Source: Candidatus Nitrospira nitrosa
Lineage (GTDB): Bacteria > Nitrospirota > Nitrospiria > Nitrospirales > Nitrospiraceae
Length of the DNA stretch: 64,000 nt
NCBI RefSeq assembly: GCF_001458735.1
Contig: NZ_CZQA01000001.1
Location: forward strand, 62,001 to 126,000
Direction of reading: 5' to 3'
The notes under the pieces are model-generated. The model was not told the origin of the DNA, ran no database searches, and saw nothing but the letters and a program-made list of their open reading frames with translations. The position numbers and the translations under genes were made by a program. Positions 47,030 through 57,042 of the stretch are shown one piece after another. Every line of letters starts with the position of its first letter. Position 1 is the first letter of the stretch.

Positions 47030-47530
47030 CTACATTCGGGATTCAGACATCAACTGTTCGATATTGAACTGACTCCACAGCAGCCAGTAGATCGCTCCAC
47101 CGATGACCGCATCAAGACAGGCTTGCGGCAACACCACATTCCAGACCGCCCACCACAAATCCTGTTGGGCATTCAGCCTGAGCACAAACGGAGTCACCAG
47201 TCCGATCAGACAAGAAACCGCCAGTAACCCCAACACAAGTACGAGAGGGCTCAGATACACCATCTGTCGTCCCGCTAGACCGGCGGCCAGCCCAAGGCCC
47301 CCCTTTAGAATGGCTCCGGTGAGCACGTCCTGTGCAGAAAACAGGCTCAACGCCCATCCGATTGCCATGCCAACTAACAAGCCATCAAGCTCCCCGTTGA
47401 TCAGACCAATCAAGCATACCGCCACAACTCCAAGATCCGGCTTCACGCCCCAGAGGGTAAGATGCGGCAACAGCACGGATTGAATGGGGACGATCCCCAC
47501 AATGATGACGCTGTAAAGCAACGCTTTCAT
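47030..47530 (-). CDS. mreD: Rod shape-determining protein MreD
   Basis: The 166-residue inner-membrane protein has about five helices and 'VKPDLGVVAVCLIGLINGEL', the MreD pattern. It overlaps mreC by four bases and belongs to mreBCD-mrdA-rodA, which builds the rod elongation complex. Confidence 0.92.
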   Translation of the reverse strand: MKALLYSVIIVGIVPIQSVLLPHLTLWGVKPDLGVVAVCLIGLINGELDGLLVGMAIGWALSLFSAQDVLTGAILKGGLGLAAGLAGRQMVYLSPLVLVLGLLAVSCLIGLVTPFVLRLNAQQDLWWAVWNVVLPQACLDAVIGGAIYWLLWSQFNIEQLMSESRM

Positions 47531-48399
47531 GGCTTCGGCCTTGGCATACTCAATCGTTCTTTTTCTGTCGGCACCACAGAAGACTGGATGACGAGGACCT
47601 CTTCAATCCGGCTGGGATCAACCTCAGGCGTCAGCTCCGCAGACTGGAACAGGGCTTCCTCTTCTTTATCAATTCTTGTGATCGTCCCGATCGCGAGCCC
47701 TCGTGGAAACCCTTCAACCAATCCTGAGGTGACCACTCGATCACCGGGCCGTGCACCCGATAGGAGCGGGATATACTTCAGGCGTGCCTGCCCTTGGGTC
47801 GTCCCTTCGACAATTCCCTCGTCCCTGGTGCGCTGGATCAATCCCGCAATCGCATTGTTCGGGTCCGTTACCAATAACACCACAGCAGTGGACGCCGTCG
47901 TTTTGACAATCCGCCCAACAACTCCTGCGGGAGTAATTACGCCCTGATCAGGCTGAATCCCGTCGGACGCTCCCTTATCCACGATGATCGTCTTGTACCA
48001 ATTGCCGGTATCACGACCGATCACTTGGGCCGCGATGAGTGTGGGAAGAGCTTGTTTTTTGAACTCCAGCAGGGTCGCCAGTCGCTCGGTGGCTGCGGCA
48101 GACTCTCGCAGTTGGACATTCTGCTCTTTCAGCAGTTCCATCTCTCGTTTCAATTGTCGATTCTCTTCTTCCATCCCCTGGAGCGCGACATAGCTACCCC
48201 ACACTCCAGCAATCCGATCATGAACCCCGGCAACGACACTCAACGGCCAACTGATGATCCATCCGAGCGGACCACCCACACCTTGAAACACACTTTGGAG
48301 TTGGCCTGGCAGAAGCAAAAAGCTGAGGATCAGAACGACGGCAAGAACGAGGGCCACACGTCTGGCATTGGACGTCACGCGTAAATTAACCATCCACAT
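47527..48399 (-). CDS. mreC: Rod shape-determining protein MreC
   Basis: One N-terminal helix is followed by a coiled coil ('MEEENRQLKREMELLKEQNV') and a beta-rich periplasmic domain ('AAQVIGRDTGNWYKTIIVDK', 'PDQGVITPAGVVGRIVKTTA', 'GDRVVTSGLVEGFPRGLAIG'). MreC links cytoplasmic MreB to PBP2/RodA. ATG 48399 or 48393 may start it; mreB ends 14 bases before. Confidence 0.95.
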   Translation of the reverse strand: MWMVNLRVTSNARRVALVLAVVLILSFLLLPGQLQSVFQGVGGPLGWIISWPLSVVAGVHDRIAGVWGSYVALQGMEEENRQLKREMELLKEQNVQLRESAAATERLATLLEFKKQALPTLIAAQVIGRDTGNWYKTIIVDKGASDGIQPDQGVITPAGVVGRIVKTTASTAVVLLVTDPNNAIAGLIQRTRDEGIVEGTTQGQARLKYIPLLSGARPGDRVVTSGLVEGFPRGLAIGTITRIDKEEEALFQSAELTPEVDPSRIEEVLVIQSSVVPTEKERLSMPRPKP

Positions 48400-48413
48400 G
48401 AGGGGATGGGACC

Positions 48414-49989
<1,576 letters not shown>

Positions 49990-50229
49990 GGGATCTCCTT
50001 CTAATTAGTGGCAAAGTATAACAAAATTCGCCAACTTGCACAAACAAAGAGCCATCTTTTTCTGAATATTTTTTCGTACCGGTCCGGAATAACTCATGAA
50101 CGCCTCAAGCGAAGGGTCTTCGCATGACTCATCACTCCGTGCTGACACGCTGCGCCTCAGGAGCCGGCCCTTGCCTTCCGCCCAGCCCATAAGTACACTG
50201 TTACCCTCACAAAAGCAAAGAGGGGTTTG

Positions 50230-50931
50230 ATGATTAAGACAATGCGAGATGCATCACACAACTATCCTTGGCTGTTGAAGTCCATCATGGGGATCCTAGC
50301 CATTGCGTTCGTCATTACGATGGGCTGGTGGGGATTCGGTGAACAGACTGGTGGACCGGTGGCGAAAGTCGGCGAACAATCGGTTTCACTGGATGAGTTT
50401 AAGCGCACCTACGAGAATATGCACCGTATCTACAAAGACAATGTCAAGACCGAGTTCAAAGATGAGGAGTTCAAGGACTTCGTCATGGGTCAACTCGTCG
50501 ACAGCCGCGTATGGATCATCGCCGCCCAAGAGATGGGTGTGCGGGTGTCCGACGCCGACTTGCGTGAGTTGATCATGCAAACACCGGTCTTTCAAAAAAA
50601 CGGTGCCTTCGACCCAGAGCTCTACAAGCGTATCCTCGCCGCCAATCACCTCACCCCAGCGGCCTTCGAGTCGATCCAACACCAGGAAGTCTTAGCCAAC
50701 AAGGCGCGCATGATCGTCCGAGATTCAGTCGCACTGACGCCTGAGGAAATCGCCGAAGGGCAGTCGCTCATGACCCGCCCCGCGGATGGTAACGACCCTG
50801 CAAAGATGGCGGAGGCCAAACAACGAGTGCTGGATGACATGCTGTTGCAGAAACAGCAACGTGCATTGGTCTCATTTCAGCAATCGATGAAAGCGAAGAT
50901 CCCGATCACGATCCGGAGGGAGATGCTGTAA
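50230..50931 (+). CDS. SurA N-terminal domain protein (PpiD-like, no PPIase domain)
   Basis: The 233-residue protein has one N-terminal helix ('SIMGILAIAFVITMGWWGFG') and a periplasmic SurA_N/PpiD-like chaperone domain ('VAKVGEQSVSLDEFKRTYEN', 'MGQLVDSRVWIIAAQEMGVR', 'VSDADLRELIMQTPVFQKNG', 'AFDPELYKRILAANHLTP'). The parvulin PPIase domain of complete PpiD is absent. It is probably a membrane-bound folding chaperone. The ATG at 50230 follows AGGGG. Confidence 0.85.
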   Translation: MIKTMRDASHNYPWLLKSIMGILAIAFVITMGWWGFGEQTGGPVAKVGEQSVSLDEFKRTYENMHRIYKDNVKTEFKDEEFKDFVMGQLVDSRVWIIAAQEMGVRVSDADLRELIMQTPVFQKNGAFDPELYKRILAANHLTPAAFESIQHQEVLANKARMIVRDSVALTPEEIAEGQSLMTRPADGNDPAKMAEAKQRVLDDMLLQKQQRALVSFQQSMKAKIPITIRREML

Positions 50932-51000
50932 TAAGCAGATTCTCTTCAACACAGGATTGCAGAAGCAGTGCAGTCGAATAGACGAGGTCCCCTCTCGATT

Positions 51001-51231
51001 TTACCGATCGTGAAGCTCGTCTCGTGGCCACTGGTGATTTCCCCGCCTCGACTTTGCCTCCTGCGACAACCGCAACAAATCCTCAATCGCCTTATCCCTT
51101 TTCGCCTTCATTCCAGCATAATCAGTGAGATAGTCCCGTAGGATTGCGTTCACGGATGTCCCCTCCTCCAGGGCTCGCATCCGAGCGCGCTTCAGTGTAT
51201 CGCCTGCAATCACAACCGTGAATTTGGCCAT
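51001..51231 (-). CDS. Orphan antitoxin-like RHH protein
   Basis: The 76-residue protein starts 'MAKFTVVIAGDTLKRARMRA', followed by 'LEEGTSVNAILRDYLTDYAG', a ribbon-helix-helix of the VapB-like kind. A basic tail follows. GGAGGTG stands eight bases before the ATG. No PIN-domain or other toxin gene lies on either side: the SurA_N gene ends 69 bases away and the large NTPase gene starts elsewhere. It may be an orphan antitoxin or a solitary regulator. Confidence 0.65.
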   Translation of the reverse strand: MAKFTVVIAGDTLKRARMRALEEGTSVNAILRDYLTDYAGMKAKRDKAIEDLLRLSQEAKSRRGNHQWPRDELHDR

Positions 51232-51339
51232 GCATCACCTCCTTCGTTGAGGTGCTTGTTCAGAGGAACCCTCTCCGGACCAGAATGGGAACACAAGAAC
51301 CGTGAAGATGCAAAGGGTAAAAGTACAAAGAACAAAGGG

Positions 51340-54033
51340 TTAGGGCTCTAAGTCCTGGACGAGACGAAAACCAATGTAGCTGTACCGGATGTCGGCAAAG
51401 AACCTGGACCGGGACGAGGCACGCAGGAGCACCGGGTCGTCGCCCCAAGAACCGCCACGGATCACGCGCCGGGCGCCTTGCATATTAATACGCCCTGCCT
51501 TCGGTTGTTCAGGGGTCTCGTACTCATTGAGGCACCATTCCCAAAGATTCCCGGCCAGATCCAGTACACCTTGCTCCGTCGTGCCCTCTGGATACATTCC
51601 CACCGCGGTCGTGCGTCTCAGTCGGCTCTTATCGCTATTACAGCGAGTTGCGTCCCACGAACCTCCCCATGGATACTCGCACTTCGGATCACCACCTGTT
51701 GCTGCCTGCTGCCATTCCCATTCGGTGGGAAGGCGAATACTGACACTGGTCCCCCCTTGTCCACTGACTTTGATACTCAGCCACCGGCAAAAGGCGACGG
51801 CCTCATACCAGGACACCGTCTCTCGAGGAGAGTTGGCCTCCGACCATGCAGGCTGCGCCACCTCCTGATGTTGAATGCCCTCCCACCATTCATCGTTCTG
51901 ATACCCCTCCGCTGCCTCCAGAAACGCTTGGAATTGGGCGTTGGACACTTGGTACTTCGCAATCTTGAAGGGTTTCACCTGGAATACATGATCAACCTTT
52001 TCCAGTTCGATCTTGCCTCCAGGGATCTCGATCCACTCGATGTCGGGCACGCCGTCGGGACGGAGACCGACACCCTGACGTGGATCCCCAAGCGCCGCCA
52101 GATACTGACCGATTTTCAGACGCTCAGTGTGGGAACACGAAGCGTCCTGAAGGCGATCGATGAGCTTGTCTTGTGGTGCGGCATAGAGGCGCACGGCTTG
52201 ATGGACACGTTGTGCATGGTGAGGATCGTGGAGAACCCCTTGTAGCGTCTTGAGACGCTCCGGAGACCACAGATAGTTGAGATCATACCCGTGCCGTTCC
52301 CACTCACCGGCCTCGGTCTCCGCCTGCCGAAGAATGAACAACTGCTCCCGATTCCCCTCAATCCACAGCGCCAATCTCGGCCAACCCTCAAAGAGCTTTT
52401 CATGCGCAACCGCGACCAGACTGTACTGGTCCGTGCCTTCGGTAACGAGGAACCGTTCCTGGGTTAAGATATCGATCACGGATTGGGTCGTGCGATCAAA
52501 ACTCTCCTTCGCCGCCCACCTCCTGGTCGGTGTCCGATCCATGGTCACGACTACGAGGGGCGCGAAGAGCTTCGCGAATACCTGTCCGTCATCAGTGCCT
52601 ATCACCTCGCCGATCCTTTTCTCGACGGCAGAGACATGCGTCCGTATCGCCCCGATCAGTCCACCCATGTGATCATACGCCGCCTCGGTCAATTCATGAT
52701 CCACTCGCTTCTCGAATAATTGCTGTAAGGCAAAGGCAAGCAGCGGAAAACTCCCCCGCTCCTGTTCAACTTCTCGCACAAGACGCCGCACCAGCCGCTC
52801 GGAAATGGTGAGCCCGGCACAGATCGCCGGTTTGGCGATCATGTCATAGATGCTTCGTTCATCCGGAGCGGCAAAGGCGTAGTATCCACGCCCCTTCAGC
52901 ACCTTCAGCAAATCCGGATGGTCATGGCAATACGGCAGAAAATCACTCCGAATGGTGGCGACGACGTACAGATCGGCATCCTGGGTGGCCTGATACAACG
53001 CGGCCAGAAATACGTGAGCTTGAGGGTGATCCCGCACGGTAAACAGTTCCTCCATCTGGTCGACGAACAGCACCAGCCCATCGGTATCCAAACCCTTCAT
53101 GATAATGTCGTTGAGATATCGGGAGAGATCGGCTGGGTGTTGGTTCAGGTGCTCTGCCGCATGATACGGTTTCATCCCTGCGCGTTCCGTATGGGCGTGC
53201 AATGGCCGCAGCAACGCATCAAACGGATGACTCCCCTCGCTCGGCAGCATGCGCACGCAGGTATAGGTTTTCCCTCCGATCCCATACTGTTCAATGCGTG
53301 GGAGGACACCCGCATCCACGAGGGACGACTTGCCACTGCCGGAGGCTCCGCTGATCAATACGAAACGGCCTTCGGGCTCTCGGACACGGTCGAGGCTCTC
53401 TCCCACCTCTAAGTCACGCCCGAAAAACACCGGCGCATATGTGTGTGTGAAGTGCATGAGGCCAGGATACGGCGAGCCTAGCTTCTCGATATCCCACGTG
53501 ATGGCTGTTTCGCTTGATTCCTGTTTCTTTGCCGCTTCCGGCTGTTTGTGTTCATCCAGATACTTGGTGACCGCTGCGAGTACGAGCGTGCTAAGTTCGT
53601 GTGGCAAGGAGAACTGGCTGGCAAGCTTCTCGGTCAGCAACTGCTGTCGCAGGGCCTTGATGCGCTCGCCCTTGTCCTCCGCGGTATAGGCATCGTCAAA
53701 CACGCGGGCCCACGCTGTCGTATCGCTGACAGCAAACGTGAGACAGGGCTTCCTCAGAGCTTCGGCGCGACGGTATTCCAATTCTGTGATCGAGAGGCCC
53801 TTGGGATTGTCGTGCTGTGCCGGCGGGATATACCCGTAGCGGAAAGCGAACAGTCCGATATAGATATCGGCGGCCTCCACGTCTTTCAGACATTTGTCCA
53901 CCGGCCGCTGGTCCCCCGCGACATAGTCTTCCATCGCGATGACCTGATGGCCTGCTTTCCGTAGTGCCTCATAGACCACGCGGCGGTGGTCTTTCAGATC
54001 TTCATAGGTTGAGGACAGATAGAACGTCGCCAT
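51340..54033 (-). CDS. DUF4062 - STAND-type NTPase - FGE-sulfatase domain protein
   Basis: The 897-residue protein has three parts. The N-terminus ('ATFYLSSTYEDLKDHRRVVY', 'AADIYIGLFAFRYGYIPPAQ') is a DUF4062 domain, related to TIR/nucleoside-deoxyribosyltransferase-like folds. A P-loop NTPase follows: 'YAPVFFGRDLEVGESLDRV', Walker A 'ISGASGSGKSSLVDAGVLPR' and Walker B-like 'DGLVLFVDQMEELFTVRDHP', the layout of STAND ATPases. The C-terminus is a formylglycine-generating-enzyme fold ('IEIPGGKIELEKVDHVFQVK', 'RLPTEWEWQQAATGGDPKCE', 'VIRGGSWGDDPVLLRASSRS', 'YIGFRL'). STAND proteins of this kind act as sensors in signalling or phage defence. ATG 54033 is preferred to 54084 because it fits the DUF4062 start. 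Confidence 0.8.
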   Translation of the reverse strand: MATFYLSSTYEDLKDHRRVVYEALRKAGHQVIAMEDYVAGDQRPVDKCLKDVEAADIYIGLFAFRYGYIPPAQHDNPKGLSITELEYRRAEALRKPCLTFAVSDTTAWARVFDDAYTAEDKGERIKALRQQLLTEKLASQFSLPHELSTLVLAAVTKYLDEHKQPEAAKKQESSETAITWDIEKLGSPYPGLMHFTHTYAPVFFGRDLEVGESLDRVREPEGRFVLISGASGSGKSSLVDAGVLPRIEQYGIGGKTYTCVRMLPSEGSHPFDALLRPLHAHTERAGMKPYHAAEHLNQHPADLSRYLNDIIMKGLDTDGLVLFVDQMEELFTVRDHPQAHVFLAALYQATQDADLYVVATIRSDFLPYCHDHPDLLKVLKGRGYYAFAAPDERSIYDMIAKPAICAGLTISERLVRRLVREVEQERGSFPLLAFALQQLFEKRVDHELTEAAYDHMGGLIGAIRTHVSAVEKRIGEVIGTDDGQVFAKLFAPLVVVTMDRTPTRRWAAKESFDRTTQSVIDILTQERFLVTEGTDQYSLVAVAHEKLFEGWPRLALWIEGNREQLFILRQAETEAGEWERHGYDLNYLWSPERLKTLQGVLHDPHHAQRVHQAVRLYAAPQDKLIDRLQDASCSHTERLKIGQYLAALGDPRQGVGLRPDGVPDIEWIEIPGGKIELEKVDHVFQVKPFKIAKYQVSNAQFQAFLEAAEGYQNDEWWEGIQHQEVAQPAWSEANSPRETVSWYEAVAFCRWLSIKVSGQGGTSVSIRLPTEWEWQQAATGGDPKCEYPWGGSWDATRCNSDKSRLRRTTAVGMYPEGTTEQGVLDLAGNLWEWCLNEYETPEQPKAGRINMQGARRVIRGGSWGDDPVLLRASSRSRFFADIRYSYIGFRLVQDLEP

Positions 54034-54209
54034 GGCGATCCCAAGCCGAAACGTGGTCTCTACGTAGGGCCGCATTCTACCCATTTACCCTAAGGAAGGG
54101 AAACCGCTGAATCGTATGGCGACTTCAACAAGCCTGGCCTGAGCTGAATGACGAATGGAGAGCGAAGGACCCTGGGGACAATGGCAGGCTGTGGGAAAAT
54201 TCAATTGAT

Positions 54210-54237
54210 GTGCTTCGACATGCTCAGCACGAACGGA
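54210..54237. repeat. REP-like sequence, incomplete copy
   Basis: TGCTTCGACATGCTCAGCA followed by CGAACGG resembles half of the complete REP hairpin 30 bases downstream (TCCTTCGAGAGCCTCAGGA flanked by CGAACGG). The left GTTCG part is lost. Confidence 0.55.
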
Positions 54238-54258
54238 TAACAGGAGAATACTAAATGT

Positions 54259-54301
54259 CCCCTCCGTTCGTCCTTCGAGAGCCTCAGGACGAACGGAGGG
54301 G
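54259..54301. repeat. REP-type palindrome
   Basis: Sixteen-base perfect arms (CCCCTCCGTTCGTCCT, 54259-54274, and its complement, 54286-54301) enclose an 11-base loop TCGAGAGCCTC. The core GTTCGTCCT-N11-AGGACGAAC is of the widespread REP type. It stands 13 bases beyond the queA stop and may also work as its terminator. The gap 54034-54314 holds no gene. Confidence 0.75.
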
Positions 54302-54314
54302 GAGCCGCATTCTG

Positions 54315-55334
54315 CTACAGGATCAGCATGACGTCGCCATAGCTGTAGAACCGGTAGCGCTCGTTGACCGCTTCTTCATAGGCGTTGCGAACCGGTTCGA
54401 TTCCAGCAAATGCTGAGACCAACATCAGGAGCGTTGTTTTTGGCAGGTGAAAGTTCGTCATCAGCGCGTCGACAATCTTGAACTCAAATCCCGGTGTAAT
54501 GAAGAGGCGGCTTTCGCCTGACAGCAGCATCATCTTGCCATTTTCTTTCATGACGGTTTCAAGTGTACGGGCAACCGTCGTCCCTATGGCGACCACCCGT
54601 CCGCCAGTACGTTTAGTCTCAGTAATGGCCTGAGCGGTCTCTTCGCCGACGTGAAAGATCTCTGCACCCATCTGGTGGTCTTCTATCTTCTCGGTCGTCA
54701 CCGGCTTAAACGTGCCGGGACCAACATGCAGAGTCACCGTGGCCATGTTGATCCCAGCTTCTCGTAGTCGTCTAAATAATTCTTCAGTAAAGTGCAGACC
54801 CGCCGTCGGGGCAGCAATCGCACCCCCATGCTTGGCAAAGAGGGTCTGATACCAGTTCCCGTCCTCCTGAGTGGGTGCACGTTTGATATAGGGGGGAAGC
54901 GGCATCATCCCCCGCTCCTCAAGCAGCCTCGTGACGGGCATTAGACTCTCTACCAGCACCTCGGTCCCCGTGGCGTCCCGTTTCACGATGGTCGCACGGG
55001 ACTGTTGATCAAACTCGATGACCTGGCCGACGCGGAACGAGCCCTTGACCATGATGTCCCACCGGTTTCCGCCCAGGTCCCTGACAAACAACACCTCAAC
55101 CGGCGTTCCAGTCGGTCTCTTGATTCCAGGCACTCGTGCGGCTAGAACCTTCGTATCATTCACAACCAGAAGGTCGCCCGGATTCAGCAATGTCGGGAGA
55201 TCAGCGACATGGTGGTGCCGACGCTGTTGCGTGGTTCTATCGAGGAACAGCAGTCGTGCCTGGTCACGAGGGATTACCGGCTGCGACGCCACCAGAGACG
55301 GGTCAAAGGGAAAATCGAACTCGGAGAGTTGCAT
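54315..55334 (-). CDS. queA: S-adenosylmethionine:tRNA ribosyltransferase-isomerase QueA
   Basis: The 339-residue enzyme has the family segments 'MQLSEFDFPFDPSLVASQPV', 'RDQARLLFLDR', 'PGDLLVVNDTKVLAARVPGI', 'KHGGAIAAPTAGLHFTEEL' and 'VTLHVGPGTFKPVTTEKIED'. It makes epoxyqueuosine in tRNA anticodons from SAM and preQ1-tRNA. The ATG at 55334 shares its A with the spoIID stop (TGATG); the frame open to 55826 is spurious. Confidence 0.95.
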   Translation of the reverse strand: MQLSEFDFPFDPSLVASQPVIPRDQARLLFLDRTTQQRRHHHVADLPTLLNPGDLLVVNDTKVLAARVPGIKRPTGTPVEVLFVRDLGGNRWDIMVKGSFRVGQVIEFDQQSRATIVKRDATGTEVLVESLMPVTRLLEERGMMPLPPYIKRAPTQEDGNWYQTLFAKHGGAIAAPTAGLHFTEELFRRLREAGINMATVTLHVGPGTFKPVTTEKIEDHQMGAEIFHVGEETAQAITETKRTGGRVVAIGTTVARTLETVMKENGKMMLLSGESRLFITPGFEFKIVDALMTNFHLPKTTLLMLVSAFAGIEPVRNAYEEAVNERYRFYSYGDVMLIL

Positions 55335-56569
55335 CAGGATGGTGGAGAGGAAGCCAGAGGAGCAGGCGGTGCTTGTGTCGACGCCGCATCGCGCAGTTCC
55401 GTCCCAGGATAGTAATAACTCAAGATGCTCGAAAATGAATAGCCCAACTCTGCCAACTCTTTTGCGCCCCACTGACAGAGACCGACCGCATGACCGGCTC
55501 CATAGCCGGACAGGACAAGATCCTGCCCGATCGACAGAACCATAAATTGAGTGCTGGGGACAATCGTATACCCCACCGCTTTGCGGAGATCCTCGCCCCG
55601 TATCACCAACTCCCCGTTTGAATGCATAACTCGTAGCGTTGCGACTCGTCCAGCACGGCTGTACGACTGCGGGCCGATAGCTGAAATCTTTCCAACGGAA
55701 AATCCTTGTTGCCGCAGATTTTTCTCCAGCGTCTCGATCTTCACAGAGGCGCTCCACTGATAATAGGGAGACTCGATGTCGAACGGACATTCCACTCCCT
55801 TTAAATACGGCAGATCTTTTGACCACACAGTCATCGCATCTTCCGTCTGACCCGCTGCGGTGGAGGAAAATGCCGCATAGATCGGAGCGCCTTGGTACGT
55901 CACCACCATCCCCCTTGTGGATTCGACCGCCGCGATTACGCGGGCATCGATGCCTTGGCGACCACGATACACCTGATCCTGAATTCCAGCTGCCACATCA
56001 TAGGCTCGGGTGGAATTCAGCATGCGCTGATACAGGGCATACGTTCTAGTCGCAACGGCCTGCACCTTCAGCATCTCCGGATGCCAGGTTGAATTCACTT
56101 CGGCCGGCACGACACCTTTGACATATTCCTCTAAATCCACACGGTTGATGAGAAGGCGGCGTTTCCCTCGCCGAACGAGCTGAACGACCCCGCTGACACG
56201 GAGGGCGCCATGTTCATCACTGGGCTGTACCGCAGATCGTGTTCCACCCCCATTCAGCCACATAGTGAGATCGTGATTGCCTGCCCGTAGCGTTAAGCGA
56301 TCCGTCACCACCGGCTTGCCGTTGAGGATCAAGGCATGGCCGCGCACTTTGATGTGCAGACCAGACTGATAAGACCAGGCTTGATTCTGATCATCGGTCA
56401 CCCACAGCGTTTGCTCACTCGCGATCTCGAGCTGTTCAACATCGGAGGCCAACAGCACACGAATCGACTGCCCCGCCTGAGCCTCGGGCATCATGCTCGA
56501 TCCCAGACAGATTCCCAGTCCCGCTGCACCGGCCCAGAGCCGTGCCGTTATCATCTGCGAAAGAGCCAT
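55334..56569 (-). CDS. SpoIID/LytB-domain protein
   Basis: A signal peptide ending 'EAQA' precedes a SpoIID/LytB domain: 'RRLLINRVDLEEYVKGVVPA', 'EVNSTWHPEMLKVQAVATRT', 'AALYQ'-type helix, 'VYRGRQGIDARVIAAVESTR', 'FSSTAAGQTEDAMTVWSKDL' and 'SGYGAGHAVGLCQWGAKELA'. In sporulating Firmicutes SpoIID is a lytic transglycosylase; in non-sporulating bacteria such as Nitrospira homologues probably trim peptidoglycan or enhance amidases. The start may be 56569 or 56554, the latter overlapping the DUF2905 stop as ATGA. Confidence 0.88.
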   Translation of the reverse strand: MALSQMITARLWAGAAGLGICLGSSMMPEAQAGQSIRVLLASDVEQLEIASEQTLWVTDDQNQAWSYQSGLHIKVRGHALILNGKPVVTDRLTLRAGNHDLTMWLNGGGTRSAVQPSDEHGALRVSGVVQLVRRGKRRLLINRVDLEEYVKGVVPAEVNSTWHPEMLKVQAVATRTYALYQRMLNSTRAYDVAAGIQDQVYRGRQGIDARVIAAVESTRGMVVTYQGAPIYAAFSSTAAGQTEDAMTVWSKDLPYLKGVECPFDIESPYYQWSASVKIETLEKNLRQQGFSVGKISAIGPQSYSRAGRVATLRVMHSNGELVIRGEDLRKAVGYTIVPSTQFMVLSIGQDLVLSGYGAGHAVGLCQWGAKELAELGYSFSSILSYYYPGTELRDAASTQAPPAPLASSPPS

Positions 56570-56808
56570 CCTATGAAATAGAATAGCAGACTCAGAACAA
56601 TACTGAAGAGAATACTGGTAGCGATGGGGAAATAGAAGCTGACGTTCTCTCGTTTGATGGAAATATCACCGGGAAGCTTACCGAACCAACTGAAGCTATT
56701 TCCAAAACCGGGAATCCGGTCGAGAGCAATGAGCAACACCCCCAGTACAACAATCCCAAACCCTATTCCAATGAGAAGTTTCCCGAGGGTGGTCCATTCC
56801 GGCATCAA
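56551..56808 (-). CDS. DUF2905 membrane protein
   Basis: The 85-residue protein has two helices around 'RIPGFGNSFSWFGKLPGDIS', the DUF2905 signature. Function unknown. It is the first gene of the DUF2905-spoIID-queA cluster with overlapping junctions. Confidence 0.88.
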   Translation of the reverse strand: MMPEWTTLGKLLIGIGFGIVVLGVLLIALDRIPGFGNSFSWFGKLPGDISIKRENVSFYFPIATSILFSIVLSLLFYFIGWLFRR

Positions 56809-56888
56809 CGTTCACCCCAACCTGAGCGTACTCACACAGGCTTGTGTCTCACTCACCCACCCCACCCCTGCGCGTCAAGCCGCACGTG

Positions 56889-57035
56889 CCCGACGGTAAG
56901 GCCGCAGCCTGCGAGGAGACGAGTCGCATCGCATTTTTTCACCCGCCCACCTATCGCCTGTATGAGCAGGCGTTTGCCCAGACTGTACGTCAAGCCTCCG
57001 AGCGATGCGAGAACATAGCTGTAGGCCTGCTTCAG
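56889..57035. repeat. Nitrospira palindromic repeat, diverged copy C
   Basis: The parts GGTAAGGCCGCAGC and TGTACGTCAAGCCTCC, then AGCGATGCGAGAACA, match the two better copies of the same element at 62.4 and 62.8 kb; the middle is diverged. It lies in the 234-base gap between asd and DUF2905, both on the minus strand, and no other feature was seen there. Confidence 0.6.
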
Positions 57036-57042
57036 TGCCCGA

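Noticed and set aside
51340..51600. The FGE-type C-terminus as the variable region of a diversity-generating retroelement
   Set aside because: No reverse transcriptase gene or matching template repeat is visible in the window, and the end is not notably rich in Asn/AAC codons.
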